Shown one piece after another: positions 1 to 9,990 of a DNA stretch of 64,000 nucleotides. A program made the translations under genes and the position numbers. The DNA is taken from the NCBI RefSeq assembly GCF_000150955.2, contig NC_011671.1, positions 62,001 through 126,000 of the forward strand. Direction: 5' to 3'. Origin of the DNA: Phaeodactylum tricornutum CCAP 1055/1. Taxonomy: Eukaryota; Bacillariophyta; Bacillariophyceae; Surirellales; Neidiaceae. The notes below the pieces were generated by a model. The model was given only the letters and a program-made list of their open reading frames with translations, had not been told where the DNA came from and searched no databases. Positions within the stretch are counted from its first letter, which is position 1, and every line of letters starts with the position of its first letter.

Positions 1-1209
1 GTTGAAAGCTTTGGCTCGATTGTACTGAAGAAAATATTCGTCACCGACGTTGATTAAGACCGGTTCCTTGCTGTTGGTCTTATCGTAGTCCACGAAAGTA
101 GCCAGCTTATACACCCGAGGACTAGTACTGGGGTCGACTTTCATCGTGCGGTCGGAGTACCAGCCGAGCCTGAAGTTGTTGTATCCATTGAAACATTTGC
201 GAGGCCCATTCGCATTCCTACGCCCGTAGCCCATCATTCCACTCACGTCTCCGTATTCGATGCCGTCCTCCGCGGAATGGCCAAGACTCATCGTGTGACC
301 AAGCTCGTGTACTAAGCCCGTTAAACTCAGGCACCACTCGTTGTTGAATTGCGCACGCCAGTGACCTACACCGGCACTAGCGGCCCAGCTTCCTGTACCA
401 GGCGGCAAGCACATCAGTACCTTGTCACCGAGACTCGCCACTGTGGAAATGCCTCGTTCGGCCTTGATCTGCTTCTGGACGGCAGTGACCAGATCAGATG
501 CAGATTTGAAGCTTTTGATGGACTGGTTGACCTTGATGTCAACGACCCCTTCTCTGGTTTTACCCCACTTAAGCTTCCCAAAGGAGCATTCTTCATACTG
601 CGACACAACAGTGACACCATCATTTTTAAGTCCGTTGCCGAAAATGCCATCTTCGAGCTGGGCAGCGCTGAACATGGGTTGGGCATCGGTGGTGGATATT
701 CGAACGACCCCCAACGTTTTGGTACCAGTGGTGAAGAGGTCGCGGCGTTGTTCTTCGAGGCGTCGTAGGTGTCCCGGTAGCTCATTGAAGACTTCATACG
801 CAGCTTTGTCCGAGACGACAAGCTGGTCTTCGGTAACATAGGCACCCTTGACGGCAACATACAAGCTAGCACGTTCAATGGAGGACATGTGTACCGCAAG
901 TACTTTGGCAGGGAGATCCAGGGGAAAGACGTTGTCAAGTTCTTTTTCATCAACAATGGGAATACAAGATATCTGCTCATCTTGGTTGGCCTGGGAACGA
1001 TCGTCGTTAATGTCCAACATTGTGCCAACAACAGTGACGCGGCAGGTCAGAACGTCGTTGGCTGCGAAAGGACGACGAGAATTGGAAGATCCTGTCATTT
1101 CGCTTTCGCTTGAAGCTAGGGCACCTCTTACCGAGCTAGCATACGCAATGATATTACTGTTGCTGGCAAAGAGGCTGGAAGCGACGAGGAAAAGACACCC
1201 GTGCTTCAT
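1..1209 (-). CDS. M11 (gametolysin-like) zinc metalloprotease, partial (C-terminus off window)
   Basis: The reverse strand is open for 403 codons from the ATG at 1209 to the window edge, so the 3' end is missing. Residues 1-24 form a hydrophobic signal peptide (MKHGCLFLVASSLFA...). A prodomain-like region follows, then a catalytic domain with the zinc motif HELGHTMSLGH at about residues 301-311 and a Met-turn-like MMGYG shortly after. This is the M11/metzincin pattern. It differs from the classic HExxHxxGxxH in having Ser where Gly is usual. The protein is clearly paralogous to the next gene, sharing GHWRAQFNN, RKCFNGYNN-like and YFLQYNRAK segments, and the two are tandem on the same strand. 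The family degrades cell-wall or matrix glycoproteins (gametolysin of Chlamydomonas), so secretion to the cell surface is likely. Substrate unknown. Family assignment is firm. Confidence 0.88.
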   Translation of the reverse strand, partial: MKHGCLFLVASSLFASNSNIIAYASSVRGALASSESEMTGSSNSRRPFAANDVLTCRVTVVGTMLDINDDRSQANQDEQISCIPIVDEKELDNVFPLDLPAKVLAVHMSSIERASLYVAVKGAYVTEDQLVVSDKAAYEVFNELPGHLRRLEEQRRDLFTTGTKTLGVVRISTTDAQPMFSAAQLEDGIFGNGLKNDGVTVVSQYEECSFGKLKWGKTREGVVDIKVNQSIKSFKSASDLVTAVQKQIKAERGISTVASLGDKVLMCLPPGTGSWAASAGVGHWRAQFNNEWCLSLTGLVHELGHTMSLGHSAEDGIEYGDVSGMMGYGRRNANGPRKCFNGYNNFRLGWYSDRTMKVDPSTSPRVYKLATFVDYDKTNSKEPVLINVGDEYFLQYNRAKAFN

Positions 1210-1740
1210 CTTTTTTTGGTTTGTGGCTGATGTAACTGATGTGAAAGGAATTGTGAGAAGTTGGAGTCTCGAAGTAGTGTTTTGGCATTTTGTCGAATGT
1301 CTCTGAAAAGGATTTGGGCCGGATGTAAAAGGCCCAATTAAAAGTATTGCCAGCGTCATTTAAACCCTTCGATCCCCCAATTACATATGATATAAATATT
1401 TTTTAGAATATAGTAAATATGGCGGGAAATTCATTCGTACTTTTGCTACGTTTAGGAACTGGTAGGGCCAAACAACGAGTCCGGTTTCCACTATCGTTCC
1501 AAGATCTCCTGCCGGTTGAATCCTCAAAGACTTACAGTTAATAGCCGACTGATGCGTACTGACAGTCAAGCATGTTTTTGCACATAGCAGATAGAACACT
1601 TTCACATTGTTGCACCCGACCAAACCGTCCCAATGCACCGTTCAAACAGTCAAGCACAGTAAAAACCTGTGGAGACGGGTTTCACTCTAACGAACGCGAA
1701 AAGCCATTCCAGCAGCCTCCGGCGACCACAGATTTCGTTT
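1210..1740. other. Spacer between the two M11 protease genes
   Basis: This holds the 5' flank of the partial protease gene at 1-1209 and the 3' flank of the next one. It is AT-rich around 1380-1430. I see no gene, repeat or RNA in it. Confidence 0.5.
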
Positions 1741-4700
1741 TCAAAATCTATTTTGAAAATAAAATAAATATTCGAACCAGGTGGTCCGTTTCGCTGCGTT
1801 AATCCACCATCCAAATAATCCGGCGCGATGATCTCCATTTGCTGTCACGTAGGTCTTCTGTGAAACTTTTGACTGTGAACTATCCAAGCCTTCTTGGGGA
1901 TTACGAGGTCGCACTCGAACCGGTTCCTCGGCAATTCCCACTGCTTGCCCAAGATTTGGATCTGTGGAAAATTCTGTTTCCGACACTGTTGTTGCTGAAC
2001 CTCCAATTTCACTTTTTGGTTCGGAAGCGGATTGGGGCTCTGTTGTTGTTGCAATGGGAGGGCGTGCAGTGTTAGAGGCAGTGTCGTCTATTCCAAGCGA
2101 TGGTGACGTGGATGGATATAGGTTTGAGTTCATTGACACCGTGTCTGTATTTGTCAGCCCCGATGGTCGATCAAAAATGCTGTTAGTGCGCATTGGGCCA
2201 TCATGCGTAGCTCGCGGCGGATTCGGTGAGAAGGAGTCGTTTGAGAACATAACAGGAGTTCTTTTAGAAGGTCCTGATGGTGCCAAACTTGGAACTGAGG
2301 TCGGAATTGCTTGGTGAGTCACCGTGTGTTTGTCAATACTAGTGCCTTCGTGGTGATTTCTTGGTGCAAGTGTCGGCTCCACTAGCTCTGTAGGCTGTAG
2401 CGTTGTATACTCATTTGGGGCAGCAGTGCCTGTCGTGGGCATACGATCGAAAACACTTGCATGAAAGCTGGCTGCTCGACCGATGGAAGGTGACAGAGTT
2501 GGCTCAAAAACATCAGTTACCGTAGGATTTGTTGTAAGTCCTTCATATTGTACAACACCTTGGCCGACTCCAAAGGCGGACGCATTAGTCGAGGCTAACG
2601 TGTCGTCTCCAAAATTGTTTTGGCTTTCCCCAAATCCGAAAAAAGTGGTGTTTGGTGTTTCAGGAACATCACCAATTGCTTGATCGACCCCAAAGGCAAA
2701 CTCATCGTCAACAACCTGACAAAAATGCCGAGTGTCAATCAAACACCACAATGACTCAGAGGAGCTTGATAATCAACACAACTTACCGTGTCAGTTGGTT
2801 CAAGCACCTCAAAATTTGTTTGGACTCTTGTCGGCTGACGGCTGGGGATCAGCACAGGATTTTCGATTTGTCGGCTTATTGGCTGGTCAGGAAAATGTGA
2901 CGTTGGTACAGCTACTGGTATGGGGGCCCTTTCTGATTCACCAGTATTGGAATGTTCAGTGCTTGGAAACACTGTTTTTTGAGAATTTGGAAAGATGGAA
3001 TGCTGGAGGGAGGGATATTCTGAAGTGGGATACAGTGTCTCTGGTGATATCACACCAAACAAGCCTAACCCCAAGGGAGGCGACTCTTGCGGCCGAACTG
3101 TCGGCGAATTGTATGTCTCATGTACCTGATATAACGCAGCACTGGCGTCCCCTGAAGGAACCGACGCTGGACTACTGACAACCCCGTATAGGGGAGGTAG
3201 CACCGAAGAAATAGATGGTAGATTTTGAGGAGAGTCTGCAGGCCAAAGTGACAGTGGAAAGAAGTTCGTAGGATGTGGGGGATAATTAGAAGACGAAAAA
3301 GCAGTAGGCTGCATCGTTTCCAGACTCGACGGTGCAAGTAAGGGTGTTGAACTGGGTGTTTCCCACAAAGCTGACGTTGAAGATTGATTTCCGGGTGGTG
3401 GAGGATTCATTTGCGGCGGGAAAGGGGATGTAGGCAATGCCGGATCACTTGTAGTCAGCATTTCTGCGAGCGCTGCTGCAGGGGCTGCCAAAGGCGAATC
3501 TTGGAGGAATACTGGAGCTTCCGATGGAGTTGGGGTAGTTTTTTCTATGGTCCCGTTGGTAGGAGTATTTGTCGGCGGCCAAGTAGGCAACTCCGTGGGC
3601 TGGCGTGTTGGATTGCGAGTAGGCGTCAGTGTCCGCAATTTGGTTGGTGGAAGTGTCGGTTCCGGTGTGGGGTTAAGTGTCGGTGACCGTGATGGAGCCT
3701 CGGTGGGTTTGCGCGTTGGAGTTTCGGTTGGCTTTTGTGTTGGTCGGTATGTAGGTGCACGAGTAGGCAGTTCGCTAGGAGGAGCTGTGGGTACCCTTGT
3801 TGGACTTCGTGTGGGGGGTAGGGTGGGAAACCTTGAAGGTCTGTTAGTAGGTCGATGTGTCGGTGCTTTCGTCGGCTCCGTCGGCAGATGCGTAGGCGCC
3901 TCTGTAGGTTTTTTTGTCGGGCGCAAGGTTGGTGGCTTAGAAGGTGGACGTGTGGGGCGCTGAGTAGGGACAGATGTAGAGGTCTCCCCACAAATCGATA
4001 TTTGTAACCCCACACTAACCACCATATAGTCTGGACTCTTACTGTCGTTTGCGTCAAATTTTCCGCACACCTCCACAATCAACGGCTGGCCTGTACTCTC
4101 AAAGTTTTTGCCTTCAAATCGATCGCCAACCCTCAATCCCCCGCGATTTTCTGATCCACCGACAGAATCCTCGGTAATCGTAAGCATGTCTTGCTTTTCC
4201 TCAGTGTCAATGTTAAAGCCCTTGGCTCGATTGTATTGTAAGTAATACTGGTCACCAATGTTGACTACGACTGGCTCATCACGATCTGCTTTGTCAAAAT
4301 CGACGAACGTGGCCACTTTTACTATTTGAGGCTCATGTCGAGTTGGATACAACGTCAGATGCCGGGAACTGTAGAATCCGAGTTGCCAATTCTTATGACC
4401 ATTGAAGCACTTCCGTGGCCAAACAGGATTTGTATATCCAAACCCCATGTAGCCAGTTTGATCGGAATAAGTCTGACCGTTTTCATTGGAATGACTCAAG
4501 CCAAAGAGATGACCCATTTCGTGCATTGTGGCCGTGAGACTGAGGCACCAGTCATTATTGAACTGGGCCCTCCAGTGGCCAACACCAGCACTGGCAGCCC
4601 AGTTTCCTGTTCCAGGGGGCACACAAACAAAAATCTTTTCCGCCAAGTCTGAAACTGCGGCCAGCCCTAGTTCAGCCTTCAGCTGCTTTTGGGCTGCGGT

Positions 4701-5390
4701 AACAAGAGCCCCAGACGATGCAAAATCTGCGACACGGTTGGGCATGCGCACTTCGACCACTCCAGAATCGGCAGGGTACCAGTGAAGCTGATTGAACGAA
4801 CACGCCTGGTACTGTGTGCGCATGGTGACTCCGTCTCCAAAGATTCCCTCCTCTAGCTCCTTAGCCGTAAAAGTTGGCTCCGAGTCTAGTGTGGAAATAC
4901 GTATGATGGCGAGACTACGAAAGCCGACCTCGGGGTTCCCCGGTCCTAAGGTTCTTCTCCGATGCCCGGATGGCGGATCAATCACAAGATATTCGGTCAC
5001 ATTCGTCAGCAGGACTGCATCGTCAGTTAGAGCTGCCCCGGGAAGTGACAAATAGAGCTCCGATAGGTCAAGGGCACTTCGGTACCGTGATACAATATGA
5101 AGTGGCAGATCGAGCTCTAGAATATCGTCAGATTCTAGACCATCCGACAAAGGTATACACGCAATCTGTTCCTTGCTTTTCCCTTTCCCGTCAGCCAGCG
5201 AATAGAACGTGTCGATTACCGTCACTCGGCAAGTGACCACCTCTAGATCGGATGGGTGAGCGTCGCTGAATATACCGAGATCTCCACCGCGTAGCGTTCG
5301 CGAGTCGGCGTTTTCTTCAGGCAGCAACAGCGAACGACACACGGTTCCCTGTACCAGCAAAACTGCTAAAAGTTTATAAGAGGATTTCAT
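1741..5390 (-). CDS. Secreted M11 metalloprotease with PT-repeat stalk, two exons
   Basis: Exon 1 is 2787-5390 and exon 2 is 1741-2715. They are separated by a 71-bp intron (2716-2786) with a GTAAGT donor and a TTTTGTCAG acceptor, joined in phase 0, giving about 1192 residues. The ATG at 5390 starts a signal peptide (residues 1-19). The catalytic domain carries HEMGHLFGLSH at residues 290-300, a full HExxHxxGxxH metzincin zinc site, followed by the Met-turn YMGFG at 314-318. Residues about 476-615 are a PT-rich tandem repeat (xPTxxPT), a likely extended O-glycosylated stalk. The remaining 570 residues are Ser/Thr/Pro-rich and low in complexity, and exon 2 encodes only this kind of sequence. 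Family: peptidase M11 (gametolysin). A role in remodelling the cell surface or frustule matrix is inference. The tail beyond the catalytic domain is unassigned, and another small intron in it cannot be excluded. Confidence 0.87.
3546..3965 (-). repeat. Coding PT-repeat tract
   Basis: A degenerate 12-15 bp coding repeat gives alternating Pro-Thr pairs (PTRPP, PTLPPT, PTKAPT and similar) over about 140 residues of the second M11 protease. On the opposite strand it yields a spurious Val/Gly-rich open frame. Such tracts are common in diatom secreted proteins and probably form an extended linker. Confidence 0.8.
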
Positions 5391-5945
5391 ATCATCTGCA
5401 ATAACAACTTCTGCTGGGTAAGCTCAGGTAAAGATAGAAGATCAGTAAGCCACCATACACACAATGAATTGGTTGCAGGGTAACCGACCTTCGGATAGCT
5501 TAGTCGAGGTCCGTAAGCGCCGTCCCAGGATACCATCTGAGCAGATGACTGTCTTTGTGAGCGACTAGTAGTCCCAAGTGACTCTCTCTTCAGGAGGGCT
5601 TAGATGTTTTTCCCAGAAGCATTTCATAGACAGATCTACGACACTAATCGATATACAACTTGAAGGTATTTTCCTTTAAATCATCCTGAAATTCAAAATG
5701 GATGTCCTACCCACGCTCAGTTTCGTTCACAGAAAGTACTCACAGTAAAAGCACACCGGTTCCTGTTCCAACTCTCTAAAACTGTGACTCTCAGCCGATT
5801 GCATTGCTGTTGCCTCTATATATTATTTTCAAACTTTTAGTAGTCATTGGAAAATTGATAAATTTCCTGAAGCCTATAAACAGCACGAAATCGTCGACGT
5901 TAGGGTTACAGTTGATAGGGTAGGTTATCTTTGGAGTGACCACCA
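5391..5945. other. 5' flank of the second M11 gene
   Basis: Upstream region of the minus-strand protease starting at 5390. No gene seen. The 5910-5945 stretch weakly resembles, in inverted order, sequence near 7340-7380, so the inverted repeats that begin at 5946 may extend outward imperfectly. Confidence 0.4.
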
Positions 5946-5969
5946 GGAATGTCCGGAACATCCGGGTTT
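5946..5969 (+). repeat. Left inverted repeat, 24 bp
   Basis: Matches the reverse complement of 7290-7313 at 23 of 24 positions. Core GGAATGTCCGGA. Confidence 0.75.
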
Positions 5970-6108
5970 CCTGCGTGGAAATAAATCATAGAATTTTTTT
6001 CTCCGCTTCAAACAACTCCTCAGCCTCTTAACCTCTGCATTTTTTATCTCATATGAGCTGGGAAAAAGTAAGACATGTCCGAGCGCGAGCCAGCTTCAGA
6101 AAAAACCA

Positions 6109-6260
6109 AATTCTTCTTCAGAAGATTGAATTCTTCTGAAGAAGATTGGATTCTTCTGAAGAAGATTGGATTCTTCTTCAGAAGATTGAAATCTTCTTCA
6201 GAAGATTCAAATCTTCTTCAGAAGAATCAAATCTTCTTCAGAAGATTTCAATCTTCTTAG
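6109..6260. repeat. Minisatellite, 20-bp unit, about 7.5 copies
   Basis: An exact 20-bp period holds from 6109 to about 6258. Each unit contains TCTTC(A/T)GAAGA, a short near-palindrome. Unit orientation changes inside the array: the second and third units read TTCTTCTGAAGAAGA, the others TTCTTCTTCAGAAGA. The same unit recurs at 7024-7164. Units abut with no spacers, so it is not CRISPR-like. Confidence 0.9.
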
Positions 6261-7023
6261 CCCTAATCGAAGAAGATAATTTCTCTGTCAAAACAGATAC
6301 CGTAAGATCCGTTTCACTTCACAGTCAGTGAGCGTGAAAAAAATCTCAGTCAAGAAAACTGCTGGCGTTATGGTGAAAAACCTTGCGCGTGCTTCTTTGC
6401 AAAGGCTAGCTAGAGCGGTTAATTATTGCTGTGTTTCGTGCGAGATAAATTGATTGGTAGGATCGGCTCTTGCAAACCGTCACGCTAGACGGGAATCGTT
6501 AATCTTTGTCCAGATCGCATAACATACTCGTGCGACTCGCGCGCCGATGCGTCTGGCATAGCCAACCAGTCCCAACAAAGCACCGTCAAACTCCCGCAGC
6601 CGCAGCGTTTAGGCTCTTGTATTTTCGTTGTTGCCAAAGCGGTCTCCATGACGGTCGGCGTCGCCTACGAGGATCCATCGGTGTGGCTGGACAATCGATC
6701 GAGGCATCTTGGGTCGTGTCAGTTTGAATGACTGTTGTGTTGACGTTGACTGGCTCCGCCTTCAACCAACGGACACACAGTCCAATATTTTCAGTCCGTT
6801 CACAGTCAGTCTGACCTTTGAGGTGATACAAAAAGGATCACCATACTCTGGCACCTTATATTTCATGACAACGAAGCCATTCGTGATCATACGCCTCCAG
6901 AAGCGCCTTGTTGCAGGCAATTTTAAATAATTTTTCCGAACGGAATTACATGGAGAACATGAAACCATTTAGTCGGGGTAGGGTTGGCTTCTCAAAATAA
7001 GGACATCTAAAAGTTAAGGATTT

Positions 7024-7164
7024 CAATTCTTCTGAAGAAGAATAATTCTTCTTCAGAAGATTTGATTCTTCTTCAGAAGATTGAATTCTTCTTCAGAAGA
7101 TTGAATTCTTCTTCAGAAGATTTGATTCTTCTTCAGAAGAATGAATTCTTCTTCAGAAGATTTT
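7024..7164. repeat. Minisatellite, same 20-bp unit, 7 copies
   Basis: Seven 20-bp units. The first is in the TCTGAAGAAGA orientation and the remaining six in TTCTTCAGAAGA. Same unit as 6109-6260, placed near the opposite end of the inverted-repeat-bounded segment. Confidence 0.9.
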
Positions 7165-7289
7165 AGGACATAAAAATATGTCGCTCACAACCTGGCCGAG
7201 CCGGCCGCCTCACCATAGACTTCATTTAAAAACGCTAGAGTAATCCTGTAAACTTGAGCCCTAATCAATGCATATAGAAAAAGATAAAC

Positions 7290-7313
7290 AAACCCGGATA
7301 TTCCGGACATTCC
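7290..7313 (-). repeat. Right inverted repeat, 24 bp
   Basis: Reverse complement of 5946-5969 with one mismatch. Confidence 0.75.
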
Positions 7314-7672
7314 AGCTAACAATAAGTAGAAAAATTGGAAATACCGGTGACCAGATAAAGTAGAACCTACTTTAGACCATGTCCTAAGGAGAAATTCATG
7401 GTAAGTTGTGCAAATGCTGACTGTGAATCGCTTTGTGTTCCAGGTTTGAGCTTGCTTGTAATCGATTCTGATCTCAAGCTCAATCCTATAGATTTTTTGG
7501 AGATAAAATGATGGCTCCTCCGAAGCAATCTGCCAGCCTGTGTAAGCATTGAGGCAAAGACGGGGACAGTTTGAGCGGCGTGAATGCGGCTACAATACAT
7601 TCACACCTTGGTTTAAATCCGGAACCGTTTCGTGTGCAATCACGGTCTTCCTCAAAAGAAAAGAAAGAATCG

Positions 7673-8848
7673 CTAGAGTAAACGAATGGAGGAGACAATG
7701 ATGCAATCTTCGGCACCACTGCCTTGCGACTCCGGCCTTTGTCGCTCGTCAACATTTCTCTCGTGGACGGTGTAGTGAATCAAAACGTTGTCCAATTGCT
7801 GAGTACAGCCAGACTCGGTATTCGACAACCGTGTCCCCGCCACACGAACCGCACGTTCGGCATGGAACTTGCCTTGCCGGCTTTTCGCCGTTTGGTATGT
7901 ACTACGTACGTCCATGGCCAACACCTGCTGTACGCATTCGAGAAAGTCTCGGTAAGCGTCTTTTCCCCGATAAAACTCGAGCGCATTTGGATTGTCGAAT
8001 AAAATCTGCAGCAGTTCCGAACTGGCAGCGTCAATAATTTCCACGGGTCTTCGAGTAACAAGACCTTGTGAGACCCAGGGCGGTAATTTTACTGACAGTG
8101 GGTGGTCCGAAACAGTATTATTGGATTCAATCTGTCCCGGCGCATCGTAGGTTGGAACGTAGGGTTTCACGTCGAGCACGGGTGTGCCGTCGACTAGATC
8201 CAACCCTGACACATGCAAGGAAGTGACGTGTACTGTTTTTTGGCCGGAAACGTATTTGGGGGCGGTCTCTACCCGATCTAGTCTCACCAGAGTGATACCA
8301 ATCGGATTGGGTCGATGTGGGGAGCGCGTGGCCCAAACTCCGACCTTACCACGCCCACCCAAGGCGGGTGGAGATATTTTGGTCGGTTGCTTCCTTCGGT
8401 GACTCGGACGCGTGTTGAGATGAAACATAAAGATAATCCAGACGTGCGAGTAAGCCTCGAGGCCATCCACCACGTGATGGGCTTCCGGCAAGGTGACTTC
8501 GATCTTTCCCCGGGCCTGTGGTGCCAGCAGTCCTTGGCGCGGCGTCCCGACACAGAGACGGTAAATCGAACGTACCGTCCCTACGGGTCGAACCGACCAA
8601 ATACTGGCGGACTCCTGCGTGGCATCCGTCTGCGCTGGATGAGCGGTGGACAAAGTCTCATCGTGCGGAGAGGCGTCTCGTGCACTGGCAGATCGAGTCC
8701 GATTGTCGTCTTTGTGACGAGTCTCGTGATGGGGGCGATTGTGGTCACGTGGGAGCCAGCAATAGTGGTAGCAGTACGTATACGTCACCAAGGCAGTAAG
8801 GGTGCAGCAAACGGCAGCCTCGACCAAGGAAAAGGACGATTTCACCAT
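7673..8848 (-). CDS. TrmO/TsaA-type tRNA (adenine-N6)-methyltransferase
   Basis: A single exon of 391 residues from the ATG at 8848. The TrmO (UPF0066) domain starts near residue 85 with PVGTVRSIYR and continues with SHVWIIFMFHLN and GVWATRSPHRPNPIGITLVRL-type signatures, the hallmark SAM-binding beta-barrel segments of the family. TrmO homologs N6-methylate t6A37 in threonine tRNAs to m6t6A37. The N-terminus (residues 6-32) is hydrophobic and Cys/Tyr-rich, unlike bacterial TrmO, and could be a membrane anchor or targeting segment. The C-terminal 120 residues include a DNPNALEFYRGKDAYRDFLE segment typical of eukaryotic homologs. Family is firm; location is open. Confidence 0.88.
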   Translation of the reverse strand: MVKSSFSLVEAAVCCTLTALVTYTYCYHYCWLPRDHNRPHHETRHKDDNRTRSASARDASPHDETLSTAHPAQTDATQESASIWSVRPVGTVRSIYRLCVGTPRQGLLAPQARGKIEVTLPEAHHVVDGLEAYSHVWIIFMFHLNTRPSHRRKQPTKISPPALGGRGKVGVWATRSPHRPNPIGITLVRLDRVETAPKYVSGQKTVHVTSLHVSGLDLVDGTPVLDVKPYVPTYDAPGQIESNNTVSDHPLSVKLPPWVSQGLVTRRPVEIIDAASSELLQILFDNPNALEFYRGKDAYRDFLECVQQVLAMDVRSTYQTAKSRQGKFHAERAVRVAGTRLSNTESGCTQQLDNVLIHYTVHERNVDERQRPESQGSGAEDCIIVSSIRLL

Positions 8849-8913
8849 GCCACTCTACTCTGTGCGGTTGACATCTACTTCGACTCGGAAAGTACGAGAC
8901 TTCGTCGTGTGGA

Positions 8914-9267
8914 TTTGCGCTTAGGCATCCCATCGTTCGGGAAACCGTACTGTGGGAATTCCCCTCCCCCCAGTCAATCAATGACAAGCTTTTGATTTTA
9001 GGTGGGCGTCCTTTTCCAGGGCCTATCGAAGAGAGTCTGTGCAGTCTTTCTTTCCGAAAATACAGAGCACAGCACGGCGGATCTAGAAAATTTGCGCTTA
9101 GGCATCCCATCGTTGGGGAAACCGTACTGTGGGAATTCCCCTCCCCCCAGTCAATCAATGACAAGCTTTTGATTTTAGGTGGGCGTCCTTTTCCAGGGCC
9201 TATCGAAGAGAGTCTGTGCAGTCTTTCTTTCCGAAAATACAGAGCACAGCACGGCGGATCTAGAAAA
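8914..9267. repeat. Near-perfect 177-bp tandem duplication
   Basis: 8914-9090 and 9091-9267 are the same 177-bp sequence with one visible difference (TCGTTCGGG against TCGTTGGGG). Because 177 is divisible by three, open frames on both strands run through it, but neither looks like a recognisable protein. It lies just upstream of the minus-strand TrmO gene, the first copy beginning 66 bp from the start codon, so it may have duplicated promoter or 5' UTR sequence. The near-identity indicates a very recent event. Confidence 0.93.
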
Positions 9268-9990
9268 CGGGAATGGAACATAAGTGCATTCTCACTGTCA
9301 AGTTACTATTTTCCTTTTTTACACTTAATGTGGAAGGGTCTACACTTATATAATTACTGTTACCAGCAAACTGAGAAAGTCTATGGCCAGTCAGTCTGTC
9401 AGTGGGAGAGCTTCTTCTATTTCGCATCACCAGTGTCCCATTCAAATTGACAGTTAGCAGGATTCTGTTCTTATCCTAAAGACACTCTACGAAAGTTTCG
9501 CTTTCAGCAGAGAACCCTTCTTCCGCACTCATAGATATACTTGATTGTGACTTGGTATTCGTCACAATCAAAGAGGGATTATCTGGGTCAAAACTGAGAC
9601 TATGCACGAGGTTCCTCGAAGTTCGGGAATATCCGAAACGGCAGTTTTTTGCTCTGTCCCGATTCACCATTCATATGTTATCATTGCCTAATGCTTTCGT
9701 TTGACCAGGTGAGGCTACCGTGATGATGCTTCAAGCAATGAAATTCACCGGTATCACGTCCGTTGCATTTTTCGGTCACTTTCTCCTGTCTACTCATCGG
9801 TCGTCCCGGCGATGGCGACAACGAACGACCTTCTCTTTCACGTTCGTCTTGGCTCGAAGACTAATTTACGGCAGCTCTCCGCAAGCACAACAAATCCTCT
9901 GGTACGTCTTGCTTTGGCAGAGATTGGCTGCCAAATACAGGTACACCATCGCAGGCAACGATCCGAATAGGCAGGTTTGCTCTATTCGGT
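9268..9990. other. Spacer before the DUF6824 gene
   Basis: Contains one TCACTGTCA motif at 9292-9300. An open frame at 9720-10022 runs into the next gene in another phase, but its residues are not protein-like. No supported gene. Confidence 0.4.

Larger units (their letters stand above)
5946..7313. mobile_element. Inverted-repeat-bounded, gene-less segment (putative non-autonomous DNA element)
   Basis: The left end (5946-5969) and right end (7290-7313) are inverted copies of a 24-bp sequence with one mismatch, starting GGAATGTCCGGA. Between them lie two arrays of the same 20-bp unit (6109-6260 and 7024-7164), each near one end, around a roughly 760-bp core without a convincing gene. This layout fits a MITE-like or foldback DNA transposon with subterminal repeats. 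I could not identify a clean target-site duplication. Two copies of the TCACAGTCA motif lie in the core (6319, 6800). Alternative: a hairpin-prone satellite region that arose locally by inversion. Confidence 0.45.

Noticed and set aside
3547-3963. Plus-strand open frame rich in Val and Gly
   Set aside because: Mirror image of the PT-repeat coding tract of the minus-strand M11 gene; the repeat removes stops in several frames.
6075-6331. Two short plus-strand open frames
   Set aside because: They are the 20-bp minisatellite read as protein (repeated FFRRL/SSEED).
6320-7040. Gene within the inverted-repeat segment
   Set aside because: Open frames at 6506-6727 and 6586-6831 overlap on opposite strands, with no homology-like motifs.
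6109-7164. CRISPR-like array
   Set aside because: Units are contiguous 20-bp repeats without unique spacers, in a eukaryotic context.
8745-9450. Open frames on both strands across the 177-bp duplication
   Set aside because: Openness follows from a duplicated unit divisible by three; residues show no family or codon pattern, and one overlaps the TrmO start.
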